NCBI GenBank assembly: GCA_963744575.1
Contig: CAVUUF010000001.1
Span: 1-64,000 of the forward strand
DNA: 64,000 nt
From: Palsa-504 sp963744575
Lineage (GTDB): Bacteria; Actinomycetota; Actinomycetes; Streptosporangiales; Streptosporangiaceae
Direction of reading: 5' to 3'
Shown piece by piece: positions 47,762-58,195 of this stretch; within the stretch, counting starts at the first letter, position 1, and every line of letters begins with the position of its first letter. The translations under genes and the position numbers were made by a program. The notes beneath the pieces were generated by a model. That model did no database searches. It was given only the letters and a program-made list of their open reading frames with translations, and was not told where the DNA came from.

Positions 47762-49387
47762 CTAATCCTGACCGGAGAACGGGTCCGGGGCGGAGAACGG
47801 GTCCGGGGCGGGGAACGGGCTCCTGGGCGGGGAACGGGTCCTGGGCGGGGAACGGGTCCTGGGCGGGGAACGGGTCCTGGGCGGGGAACGGGCTCTGGGC
47901 GGGGAACGGGTCCTGGGCGGGGAACGGGTCCTGGGCGGGGAACGGGCTCTGGGCGGGGAACGGGCTCTGGGCGGGGAAGGGGTGGATGCCGGGCAGACGG
48001 CCGGCCCGGGGCAGCGGGCCGGCCGGGAGCGGCCTGCCTGCCGGGTACGCGTCGCCGGTGAAGGGGCTCGCCTCGCGGAACGGGCCGGGGCCCAGGGGGT
48101 CGCCGCCCTGGGGGGCGGCGTTCCCGGAGCGGCGTTCCCGGAGACGGCGTTCCCGGAGACGGCTTCCCGGGGGTATCCGGGCGCGCTGCCCCGCCCGTTC
48201 GGCATCACGCCATTGACGGCGGGGATCGCGGCGGCCGGGGTGCCGGGCACGGTCCGGTGCCTGGCCTTGGTCCGCCAGGGGCGCAGCTGGGGCATGGTGG
48301 CCGGCAGCAGGGCGAACAGCGCGGCCAGGGTGGCGGCGGCGAACACGACCGAGGGGCTGCGCACGATCGACAGCGAGACCACGGTGACCGAGAACAGGGC
48401 CGCCCACAGGTACAAGAGCAGCACGCTCTGCCGGTAGGAATGGCCGATGTTGAGCAGCCGGTGGTGCAGGTGCTGGCGGTCGGCGGCCATCAGCGGCTTG
48501 CCCGCCCGGGCCCGCCGGACGACCGCGAACATCAGGTCCGCGTACGGGATGATGAAGATCGCGGCCGGCACGAGCAGCGGGAGGAAAGTCGGGAACCGGT
48601 CCAGGGTGTTGGTGTGCGCGTAGTTGACCAGCAGCGCCGGGACGGCCGAATTGGTGCTCGAGATCGGCCCGTAGGCGAGCAGCAGGCCGAGCAGCATCGC
48701 GCCGATGTCGCCCATGAAGATCCGCGCCGGATAGAAGTTGTGCGGCAGGAAGCCGAGGCACACGCCGGCCAGCAGCGCGGACGCCACCCCGGGCAGCGAC
48801 TGCGAGGTGGTGCCGATCGCCCGGTTGAGCGCGTACGAGTAGACCAGGAACGACAGCGCGGCCACGGCCACGATGCCGGCCGCGAGCCCGTCCAGGCCGT
48901 CGATGAAGTTGATCGCGTTGATGGTGACCACGACGATCAGGATGGTCAGCGTCACGCTCAGGTCCGGCTCGAGCGAGAACAGGCCGCCGTTCGGCGTCGG
49001 CAGCCAGGGCAGCGCCTGGCCGCTCCACACCACGATGCCGCCCACCGCCACCTGGCCGGCCAGCTTGCTGATCGCGTTGAGCCCCCACCGGTCGTCGACG
49101 AAGCCCATCACCACGATCAGGCCGCCCGCGAGCAGCAACCCGGACTCGGCCCGCGAGGGGCTCTGGAAGGGATCCTGCAGGTAAGACAGCCTGGTGGCGA
49201 TCAGCAGCCCGGCCACCAGCCCGCCGTACATGGCCAGCCCGCCGAGCAGCGGGGTCGGCGTGGTGTGGATATCCCGGGCCCGCGGCCCGTGTATCGCGCG
49301 GGTGAGCACCGCGACCCGCCGCACCAGCGGGGTCAGCAGGTAGGTCACCGCCGCGGCGACCAGCAGGACCAGGACGTAGTCACGCAT
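47762..49387 (-). CDS. wecA: WecA/MraY-type undecaprenyl-phosphate GlcNAc-1-phosphate transferase with repeat tail
   Basis: Starts lipid-linked glycan synthesis at the membrane. 541 residues. Ten or so membrane segments at 1-365; catalytic motifs TPLLGGLAMYGG, FVDDRWGLNAISKL (Asp-rich metal loop), INFIDGLDGLAAGI, FMGDIGAMLLG and HLHHRLLNIGHS. The tail (about 400-541) is disordered. It carries two compensating indels: one base is lost in the third copy of a 15-bp repeat (48117-48130) and one gained at about 47820. Between them the 18-bp array reads RSPPRT instead of FPAQDP. Correcting both gives a continuous Pro/Phe/Gln tail ending SGQD. Confidence 0.92.
   Translation of the reverse strand: MRDYVLVLLVAAAVTYLLTPLVRRVAVLTRAIHGPRARDIHTTPTPLLGGLAMYGGLVAGLLIATRLSYLQDPFQSPSRAESGLLLAGGLIVVMGFVDDRWGLNAISKLAGQVAVGGIVVWSGQALPWLPTPNGGLFSLEPDLSVTLTILIVVVTINAINFIDGLDGLAAGIVAVAALSFLVYSYALNRAIGTTSQSLPGVASALLAGVCLGFLPHNFYPARIFMGDIGAMLLGLLLAYGPISSTNSAVPALLVNYAHTNTLDRFPTFLPLLVPAAIFIIPYADLMFAVVRRARAGKPLMAADRQHLHHRLLNIGHSYRQSVLLLYLWAALFSVTVVSLSIVRSPSVVFAAATLAALFALLPATMPQLRPWRTKARHRTVPGTPAAAIPAVNGVMPNGRGSAPGYPREAVSGNAVSGNAAPGTPPPRAATPWAPARSARRAPSPATRTRQAGRSRPARCPGPAVCPASTPSPPRARSPPRARSPPRTRSPPRTRSPPRARSPPRTRSPPRTRSPPRTRSPPRSPFPAPDPFSAPDPFSGQD
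47770..47979. repeat. 18-bp tandem array in the wecA tail
   Basis: About ten units of the form GGGCGGGGAACGGGTCCT, with TCCT/CTCT variants, one 19-bp unit at about 47807-47825 and two diverged units at the gene end. Coding-strand sense in the likely original frame is (F/S)PAQDP or PAQSP repeats. Confidence 0.9.
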
Positions 49388-49445
49388 GCCGCGTCAGCCG
49401 GCCTGGGTCTGATCCGGTTTCATCAGTGCCACTTTATGGCACCGG

Positions 49446-50198
49446 CTACGCTCCGGCAGGCGGCTCACCGGTGGTGGGGTCGATTGGAGCCGCCGATCCC
49501 TGCATGGGATGCGGCGCCGCGGGCTTGACGTCGGCGTCCGGCGCCGTCAGGTGCTCGTCGCCGGCGATAATCGAGGCCACCGCGCGCAGCCGGTCCACGC
49601 TGATCGCGCCGGCCCGGAGCACCTTCGGTATGGACCCGGTCAGGTCGAGGATGGTCGACGGGACGTTGTCGGCGCACGGGCCGCCGTCCAGGTAGACCGA
49701 GACGGCCTCGCCGAGCTGTTGCTCCGCCTCGCCCGCGGTGACGGCCGCGGGCTGGCCGTGCCGGTTGGCGCTGGATACCGCCAGCGGCCCGGTCTGCTTG
49801 AGCACATCGAGGGCGACCGCGTGCAGCGGCATCCGCAGCGCCACCGTGCCCTTAGTGTCGCCCAGATCCCACAGCAGCGTCGGGCTGGCGCGGAAGACCA
49901 GAGTGAGGGCGCCCGGCCAGAACTCCTCGATCAGGTCCTGCCCGAACGCGCCGAGGTCGTCCACCAGCGCCGCCGCGGCGCGCGCGGTGCCGACCAGCAC
50001 GGGCGGCGGCATGTTCCGGCCCCGGCCCTTGGCCGCCAGCATGGTGGTGACCGCCGCCGGGATGAACGCGTCCGCGCCGATGCCGTACACCGTGTCGGTC
50101 GGCAGCACGATCAGTTCGCCGCCGCGGGCCGCCGTAACCGCGGCGTCGATGCCGGCGGTCCGGGTTTGCCGATCCCGGCAGTCATAGCGCATGGTCAT
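49446..50198 (-). CDS. tsaC: Threonylcarbamoyl-AMP synthase
   Basis: First step of the t6A tRNA modification (L-threonine + bicarbonate + ATP). 250 residues. Sua5/YrdC core with LIVLPTDTVYGIGADAF at about residue 30, KGRGRNMPPPVLVG, and SSANRHGQPA at about 143. The last 40 residues are a disordered tail. AGGAA lies before ATG 50198. It is linked with prmC, prfA and rpmE in a translation cluster. Confidence 0.94.
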   Translation of the reverse strand: MTMRYDCRDRQTRTAGIDAAVTAARGGELIVLPTDTVYGIGADAFIPAAVTTMLAAKGRGRNMPPPVLVGTARAAAALVDDLGAFGQDLIEEFWPGALTLVFRASPTLLWDLGDTKGTVALRMPLHAVALDVLKQTGPLAVSSANRHGQPAAVTAGEAEQQLGEAVSVYLDGGPCADNVPSTILDLTGSIPKVLRAGAISVDRLRAVASIIAGDEHLTAPDADVKPAAPHPMQGSAAPIDPTTGEPPAGA

Positions 50199-50207
50199 CT
50201 GGGTTCC

Positions 50208-51086
50208 TCAGGCTCCCTCGCCCGGCCAGGCGGCGGTGACGAAGCGGTCACGGCCGGCCAGATCCTTGTTGTTACGGGTGTCCCGCCAGCCGGATTCTTC
50301 GGGGAACACCCAGTACACCGCCGCTCCCTGCGGCGCCCCGTGCTCGACGGCGACGAGACCGCCGGGGCGGAGCAGCCGCCGGGCCGCGCGTTCCACCGTC
50401 TTGATAGCGTCGAGCCCATTCGTTCCGCTCCATAGGGCCGCGGGCGGATCGTACTCGCCGACCTCGGGCTCCACGTAGGCCCCCACCGGGATGTACGGCG
50501 GGTTGCTGATCACGAGGTCAACCGTACCGTCGAGGTCGCGCAGCGCGGCGCCGAAGTCGCCCGGGTGCAGCATGACCCGCCCCGCCGTGTACGGGGCGCT
50601 GGCCACGTAGCGGGTGATGTTGCGTTCGGCCCAGGCCCGGGCGAGCGGATCGGCCTCCACCGCGTGCACCCTGGCCCGCGGCACTTCCTGGGCGATGGCC
50701 AGCGCAATCGCGCCCGAGCCGGCACCCAGGTCGGCGACCACCGGCGCGGCGACGTCCATCTCGCGCAGCCGGTCGATGGCCCAGCCGGTCATCACCTCGG
50801 TTTCCGGGCGCGGCACGAACACGCCCGGGCCCACGTCGAGCTCGAGGTAACGGAAATGCGCCCGGCCGGTGATGTGCTGGAGCGGCTCGCGCGCCGCGCG
50901 GCGGGCGATTTCGGCCCAGAACCGCGCGTCGAAGTCGGCGTCCGGGACCGTGTGCAGCTCGCCCCGCCTGACGTGGTGCACGCTGGCCGCGATGAGCTCG
51001 GCGTCCGCCCGGGGCGATTCCACCCCGGCCTCGGCCAGCCGCAGCGCGGCCAGCGCGACCTCGTCAAGCAGCAGGCTCATCATCAC
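50208..51086 (-). CDS. prmC: Release-factor glutamine methyltransferase
   Basis: Methylates the Gln of the GGQ motif in release factors. 290-292 residues. SAM-binding motif VVADLGAGSGAIAL at about residue 115, and catalytic NPPY (ISNPPYIPVGAYVEPEV) at about 195. Three successive starts (GTG 51086, ATG 51083, ATG 51080) lie inside the 3' end of prfA, its substrate gene, so the two are coupled. Confidence 0.95.
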   Translation of the reverse strand: MMMSLLLDEVALAALRLAEAGVESPRADAELIAASVHHVRRGELHTVPDADFDARFWAEIARRAAREPLQHITGRAHFRYLELDVGPGVFVPRPETEVMTGWAIDRLREMDVAAPVVADLGAGSGAIALAIAQEVPRARVHAVEADPLARAWAERNITRYVASAPYTAGRVMLHPGDFGAALRDLDGTVDLVISNPPYIPVGAYVEPEVGEYDPPAALWSGTNGLDAIKTVERAARRLLRPGGLVAVEHGAPQGAAVYWVFPEESGWRDTRNNKDLAGRDRFVTAAWPGEGA

Positions 51087-52146
51087 CGGTACCGACCAGC
51101 TTCGCGGCCAGGTCGGCGGCCGCGAGCGCGTCTATCACCGCGTCCAGCTCACCGTCGATGACCTGGTCCAGGTTGTAGGCCTTGTAGCCCACCCGGTGAT
51201 CGGAGATGCGGTTCTCCGGGAAGTTGTAGGTGCGGACGCGCTCCGACCGGTCCACCGTGCGCACCTGGCTGCGGCGTTCGGCGCTCGCCTTGGCGTCGGC
51301 TTCGGCCTCGGCCTGCGCGAGCAGCCGGGCGCGGAGCACCCGCAGCGCCTGCTCCTTGTTCTGCAGCTGGCTCTTCTCGTTCTGGCAGGACACGACGATG
51401 CCGGTGGGCAGGTGGGTGATCCGCACAGCCGAGTCGGTGGTGTTCACGCTCTGCCCGCCGGGGCCCGAGGACCGGAACACGTCGACCTTGAGGTCGTTGT
51501 CGTTGACCTGGACCTCGACCGGGTCGGCCTCGGGCGCGACGAGCACGCCGGCCGCGGAAGTGTGGATGCGGCCCTGGGATTCGGTCACCGGCACCCGCTG
51601 CACGCGGTGCACGCCGCCCTCGTACTTCAGCCGGGACCAGGCGCCGTCGGCGCCCTTGCCCTTTCCCTTGACCGCGACCGTGGCGTCCTTGATCCCGCCC
51701 AGGCCGGTCACGGTGGAGTCGAGGATCTCGGTCCTCCAGCCGCGCCGCTCGGCGTAACGCTGGTACATCCGCAGCAGGTCGCCGGCGAACAGCGCGGACT
51801 CCTCGCCGCCCTCGCCCGCCTTGACCTCCAGGATGATGTCGCGATCGTCGTTCGGATCCCGCGGCACGAGCAACTGGCGCAGCTGGGCCTCGAGGTCCTC
51901 ACGGTGGGCGGCGAGCTGTTCGGCCTCGGCGGCGAACGAGGAGTCTTCCCGGGCGAGCTCGCGGGCCGTCTCCTCGTCCGCCGAGGTCCGCTGCCACTCC
52001 CGGTAGGCGTGCACGATCGGCGTCAGTTCGGCGTAGCGACGGCCGAGCGTGCGCGCCTTCTCCTGGTCGGCGTGCACGCCCGGATCAGCGAGGGCATGCT
52101 CGAGTTGGGCGTGCTCGCTGACCAGATCGCTAACCCGGTCGAACAC
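51064..52146 (-). CDS. prfA: Peptide chain release factor 1
   Basis: Terminates translation at UAA/UAG. 360 residues from GTG 52146 (AAAGGAAAG upstream). The stop-codon-reading PVT tripeptide lies in RVPVTESQGRIHTSAAG, which marks RF1 rather than RF2, and the catalytic loop is SSGPGGQSVN. Coiled N-terminal domain MFDRVSDLVSEHAQLE. Downstream overlap with prmC. Confidence 0.97.
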   Translation of the reverse strand: MFDRVSDLVSEHAQLEHALADPGVHADQEKARTLGRRYAELTPIVHAYREWQRTSADEETARELAREDSSFAAEAEQLAAHREDLEAQLRQLLVPRDPNDDRDIILEVKAGEGGEESALFAGDLLRMYQRYAERRGWRTEILDSTVTGLGGIKDATVAVKGKGKGADGAWSRLKYEGGVHRVQRVPVTESQGRIHTSAAGVLVAPEADPVEVQVNDNDLKVDVFRSSGPGGQSVNTTDSAVRITHLPTGIVVSCQNEKSQLQNKEQALRVLRARLLAQAEAEADAKASAERRSQVRTVDRSERVRTYNFPENRISDHRVGYKAYNLDQVIDGELDAVIDALAAADLAAKLVGTGDDEPAA

Positions 52147-52382
52147 CGGTCTTTCCTTTCGATGCTGTTTCGCTGTGTTCCTGGGCCGTCCGCTGTGTTC
52201 CTGGCCGCCCCGGAGCGGTACGCCCGGCTGCTCGGGGTCGGCATCCGCGCGCAGCATGTCCCGGGCGTTCTCGGGTGTCGTGGATCGCGGCCCGGAGTCC
52301 GGGTCCGGGGTCCGGGGGCCGGGTCCGGGGTCCGAATGGGCAAGGCCCGACCCGGGCTGGCGCCCTGGGTCAGGCCTTGGGG
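52147..52382. other. prfA-rpmE gap with GTCCGGG iterations and a terminator
   Basis: 236 bases without a gene. 52288-52336 repeats GTCCGGG/GTCCGGGG several times; 52341-52379 is a strong hairpin. Confidence 0.6.
52341..52379 (-). terminator. Hairpin terminator after rpmE
   Basis: CAAGGCCCGACCC, a short loop, GGGTCAGGCCTTG. A stem of about 12 bp with one mismatch, directly after the rpmE stop at 52383. Confidence 0.75.
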
Positions 52383-52616
52383 TTACTTCTTGCCGGAGCT
52401 CTTGGTCGAGGGGTTCTTGCCGAACCTCTTCTCGAACCTCGCGACGCGGCCACCGGTGTCGAGGATCTTCTGCTTGCCCGTGTAGAACGGGTGGCAGTTC
52501 GAGCAGACCTCGACGTGGATCGTGCCGTTCGGCGCGGTGCTCCGCGTGGTGAACGTGTTCCCGCAGCCACAGGTCACCGTGGTGACGTTGTACTGGGGGT
52601 GAATGTCTGCCTTCAT
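52383..52616 (-). CDS. rpmE: 50S ribosomal protein L31, zinc type
   Basis: 77 residues. Four-cysteine zinc site: TCGCGNTF (CxC) and VCSNCHPFYTGKQK (CxxC). This is the zinc-bound (C+) form, which under zinc starvation can be replaced by a zinc-free paralogue elsewhere. Basic tail ends KSSGKK. Own hairpin terminator downstream. Confidence 0.98.
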   Translation of the reverse strand: MKADIHPQYNVTTVTCGCGNTFTTRSTAPNGTIHVEVCSNCHPFYTGKQKILDTGGRVARFEKRFGKNPSTKSSGKK

Positions 52617-52768
52617 GTGACAACTCCTGCCTCGAGCGGTCGCCGGGTCGCCTTAACGGGGTCTCGGGGTCGCCCCCGAAGCCGGAACGGCGTGAACCGG
52701 TACCGCGTGATTGCGGCTTTCTAGTGTGCCAGACGGTGGAACCAGTTTTCCCCGCCTGGCATTCCCGC

Positions 52769-52808
52769 GGGCCGGGCTGGCACGGTAGATGCCGTGAAAG
52801 CCCGGCCC
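52769..52808 (-). terminator. Long hairpin terminator after rho
   Basis: GGGCCGGGCT (52769-52778) pairs with AGCCCGGCCC (52799-52808), with inner pairing of GCACGG and CCGTG. It lies 17 bases after the rho stop on the minus strand. Confidence 0.75.
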
Positions 52809-52824
52809 GTTCGGCCAAATCCGG

Positions 52825-55014
<2,190 letters not shown>

Positions 55015-55581
55015 TAATGGTCCTTCCATGGTTCTCGGCCGCCTGGGTGAACCCGCTAGGCCCGTCGACCCGGTATTGCGGCCCCCCGAGGGGCCAGAGT
55101 TGATTCGCGCTGCTCTGATAGCCGCCGAATTTCCACGATTCCCGCAACGCTTTGCGTTCCTCCGTGCGTCGCCTTGTCTCCGCAAGCTCGGGAGATGAGT
55201 CGAGGAGCGCCTAGGCGGCTGTACCGCTCGCCCGCGTCCCCAGTCGCGCGTTCCCGCCAGGCTGGCCGTGCTCCTCGGCTGGGAAGAGAACGGTACATCC
55301 TGCGCCAAAGACCTTGGGTACGGCAACAATACCGTTCCATCGGAGTTTGCCGGCGAGCGCCCAATCCAGAGCGGGGCACCCGGTGCGCCACTAAGCCTAA
55401 CACCATGAGGGCTCACGGCATTCCTTCGCAGCCGTCCGTGTCGCGTGGAAGAAGAGGCAACGGTCCCTAGAGGCCTGCTAGCAGCCTCGGGCACCCGGCG
55501 AGCACAGTTCCAGGAACGATGTCCTGGCCTGGGTCTGCTGCCACATGCCCGGCCGGACGGATTGGCCGCTCGTTTCCCGCG
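55015..55581. other. rho 5' leader and promoter region
   Basis: 567 bases between thrB and rho with no convincing gene on either strand. The composition is more balanced than the flanks. Long rho leaders that mediate Rho autoregulation are known in other bacteria; here that is inference. A possible -10 (TTAGGCT) reads on the minus strand near 55400. Confidence 0.5.
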
Positions 55582-56541
55582 TCACCAACCCACCAGGGGC
55601 TTCGGGCGAAGGATACGCGCACCATGCCGCTCGACGTCTAGCGAGCTTACGTGCCATGCAATACCCGTTTCTCTCACGATTGAACCCAGGCTGTCCAGGT
55701 GGTGACGATAATCAGGCTTTTCGGTGGCGGCCAGCAGCGCCAGCACGGACGGGCCCGCGCCAGACACCACGGCGGGAATGCCGGCCGCCCGCAGCCGACC
55801 GACCAGTGCGCCGGTTTCCGGCATCGCCTCCCCCCGGTAATCCTGGTGTAGCCAGTCCCGGGTCGCGGCGAGCAACGCGTCCTCATCGGGCGGCAGTTGC
55901 GTCAGCGCGGCCACCAGCAGGGCGCTGCGCCCGGCGTTGGCCGCCGCATCCCGGTGCGGCACCAGGTCGGGCAGCAGGCGCCGGGCCACCTCCGTACGCA
56001 CCGGCGCCGGCGCGACGCACGCCACGGGCCTGATCGAGGTCAGCGGCTCGAGCCGGATCATCCGGGGCTGGCCGTCCGCGATCCAGGCGATGGTCAGCCC
56101 GCCGCCGAGGCAGGCGGCCACGTTGTCCGGGTGCCCCTCGATCTCGGTGGCCAGCCCGAACAGGGCTCCGGCCGGCAACTGGTCTGCGCCGGGGCCGGCC
56201 AGGGCGCGCGCGGCCAGGATGCCGGCCACGATCGCGGCGGCCGAGGAGCCGAGGCCGCGGCCGTGCGGGATCTGGTTCACGCAACGCAGGCCGATGCCGG
56301 GCGGCTGCTCTCCGATGATGGCGAACGCCGCCCGCATCGCCCGCACGACCAGGTGCTCCTCGCCGGCTCCGGCCAGGTCCGCGCCCTGGCCGGAGATCTC
56401 GATCGACAACCCGGACTCGCACACCCAGGCTTCCACCTCGTCGTGCAGGGCTAGCGCGAGCCCGAGCGCGTCGAAGCCCGGCCCCAGGTTGGCGCTGGTC
56501 GCGGGCACGCGCACCCGCACGACGTCTTCCGTCCAGGCCAT
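55582..56541 (-). CDS. thrB: Homoserine kinase
   Basis: GHMP kinase, 319 residues. VRVPATSANLGPGFDALGLAL at about residue 10, the ATP loop IPHGRGLGSSAAAIVAG at about 90, and the C-terminal GHMP motif PAVVSGAGPSVLAL at about 265. GGAG lies six bases before ATG 56541. Last gene of the hom-thrC-thrB group, but separated from thrC by 457 bases of repeats. Confidence 0.96.
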   Translation of the reverse strand: MAWTEDVVRVRVPATSANLGPGFDALGLALALHDEVEAWVCESGLSIEISGQGADLAGAGEEHLVVRAMRAAFAIIGEQPPGIGLRCVNQIPHGRGLGSSAAAIVAGILAARALAGPGADQLPAGALFGLATEIEGHPDNVAACLGGGLTIAWIADGQPRMIRLEPLTSIRPVACVAPAPVRTEVARRLLPDLVPHRDAAANAGRSALLVAALTQLPPDEDALLAATRDWLHQDYRGEAMPETGALVGRLRAAGIPAVVSGAGPSVLALLAATEKPDYRHHLDSLGSIVRETGIAWHVSSLDVERHGARILRPKPLVGW

Positions 56542-56998
56542 CTCACTCCTTACTAAAACGTTTCATGGCCGCCCATCCGGCCGCAATCGGACGGCTGGAG
56601 CAGGCCGCAGACCCCGCGGCAGCAACATCGATATGGTCAGGGCTGGGGGAATGGGCGTCAGGACTGCGGGAGTCGCGGGCAGGACCGCGGGAGACGTGAT
56701 CAGGACCGCGGGCAATGCCTTCAGGGTCGCGCTGTCACACGAGTCTCGCCCGTACCGGGTTACGGACGAATCTCTGACCCGGCGGCCACGATCCACCATC
56801 ACGTGATCGTTGGGCGAGGGCGGGGTGGGGAGGGGTGCCATCGGTGAGGGCGGGGTGGGGAGTGGTGCCATGGGCGAGAACGGGGCGGGAGGGGCTTCCT
56901 TGGGCGAGGGTGCTTTGGGTGGGGGCGGGGCGGGTGGGGGCATCTTGGGCGAGGGCCGGGGATGGTGGGCGGGTGGGGAGAGGGCCGGGAGGGGCGGG
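56542..56998. repeat. G-rich 30-bp tandem repeats between thrC and thrB
   Basis: 457 bases without a credible gene. 56812-56946 holds about four units, each starting GGGCGAG and ending GCCAT or CTT; the first two are near-identical 30-bp units, the third a diverged 30-bp unit and the fourth 45 bp. Further G-runs follow to 56995. 56650-56715 repeats CAGGACCGCGGGAG. The plus (template) strand has many G3-G5 runs, which could form quadruplexes. A low-complexity open frame on the minus strand is not believed to be a gene. Confidence 0.7.
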
Positions 56999-58195
56999 CT
57001 AGGCGAGGCCTAGGGCGGTGGCGGCAGGGGCGGCATCGGCGGGGATGGTGGCGGGGGCGGGGGCGCCGGACAGCGCCCAGTCGGGGTCCTTCAGGCCGTT
57101 GCCGGTGATCGTGCAGACCACCCGGGACCCCGGCGGGATCTGGCCGGCCGCGCTGGCCCGCAGCAGGCCGGCCACGCTGGCCGAGGAGGCGAGTTCGCCG
57201 AACACCGCCTCCTGGGTGGCCAGCAGCCGGTAGGCGGCGAGGATCTCGCGGTCGGTGACCGAATCGATGACGCCGCCGGACTCGTCGCGGGCCGCCTCGG
57301 CCTGCCGCCAGGACGCCGGGTTGCCGATCCGGATGGCCGTCGCGATCGTCTGCGGCTGCAGCACCGGCTGGCCGGTCACGATCGGCGCCGCGCCGCTGGC
57401 CTGGAAGCCGAACATCCGCGGCGCCCGGGATGCCAGGCCCGCCTTCTGGTACTCGGTGTAGCCCATCCAGTAGGCGGTGATGTTCCCGGCGTTGCCGACC
57501 GGCAGGCAGTGCACGTCGGGCGCGTCGCCGAGTTCGTCCGCGATCTCGAACGCCGCGGTCTTCTGGCCCTGCAGCCGGTCCGGGTTCACCGAGTTGACCA
57601 GCGCCACGGGGTACTCGGCGGCCAGCTTCCTGGCCAGCTCGAGGCAGTCGTCGAACGAGCCGGCGACCTGCAGCAGCCTCGCCCCGTGCACCAGCGCCTG
57701 GGCGAGCTTGCCGATGGCGATCTTGCCGCGCGGCACCAGTACCGCGCAGGTGATCCCGGCCCGGGCCGCGTAGGCCGCGGCGCTGGCGCTGGTGTTGCCG
57801 GTCGACGCGCAGATCACCGCCTTGGCGCCGGCCCCAACGGCCATGCTGATGGCCACCGTCATGCCGCGGTCCTTGAACGAGCCGGTCGGGTTGGCCCCCT
57901 CGACCTTGAGGTACACCTCGCAGCCGGTGCGGGCAGACAGCACCGGGGCGGGCAGCAGCGGGGTGCCGCCCTCGTGCAAGGTTATTACCGGCGTGTCGCT
58001 GGTGACCGGCAGCCGGTCCCGGTAGGCGGCGATCACGCCCGGCCAGAGGCGGTGCCGGTGCGGGGGAGCGGGGTGCGTGGGCACGGGGTGTTCGGGGGCG
58101 GGGCGTTCGGGCGCGGGGGACGCGGGCGCGGGGGACGCGGGCACGGGGTGTTCGGGGGCGGAGGCTGCGCTGGGCTTCGGGCGGGTGGCTGGCAT
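56999..58195 (-). CDS. thrC: Threonine synthase
   Basis: PLP enzyme making threonine from O-phosphohomoserine. 398 residues from ATG 58195, which shares bases with the hom stop (TGATG). The PLP lysine lies in GANPTGSFKDRGMTVAIS at about residue 95; ASTGNTSASAAAYAARAG and PVGNAGNITAYWMGY follow. The first 45 residues are a Pro/Glu/His extension (PAPERPAPEHPVPTHP) absent from most homologues. The open frame upstream to 59803 is a shadow. Confidence 0.96.
   Translation of the reverse strand: MPATRPKPSAASAPEHPVPASPAPASPAPERPAPEHPVPTHPAPPHRHRLWPGVIAAYRDRLPVTSDTPVITLHEGGTPLLPAPVLSARTGCEVYLKVEGANPTGSFKDRGMTVAISMAVGAGAKAVICASTGNTSASAAAYAARAGITCAVLVPRGKIAIGKLAQALVHGARLLQVAGSFDDCLELARKLAAEYPVALVNSVNPDRLQGQKTAAFEIADELGDAPDVHCLPVGNAGNITAYWMGYTEYQKAGLASRAPRMFGFQASGAAPIVTGQPVLQPQTIATAIRIGNPASWRQAEAARDESGGVIDSVTDREILAAYRLLATQEAVFGELASSASVAGLLRASAAGQIPPGSRVVCTITGNGLKDPDWALSGAPAPATIPADAAPAATALGLA

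Noticed and set aside
56563..56943. 126-codon Pro/Ala-rich minus-strand open frame between thrC and thrB
   Set aside because: Low-complexity translation of tandem repeats, no ribosome site and no family features.
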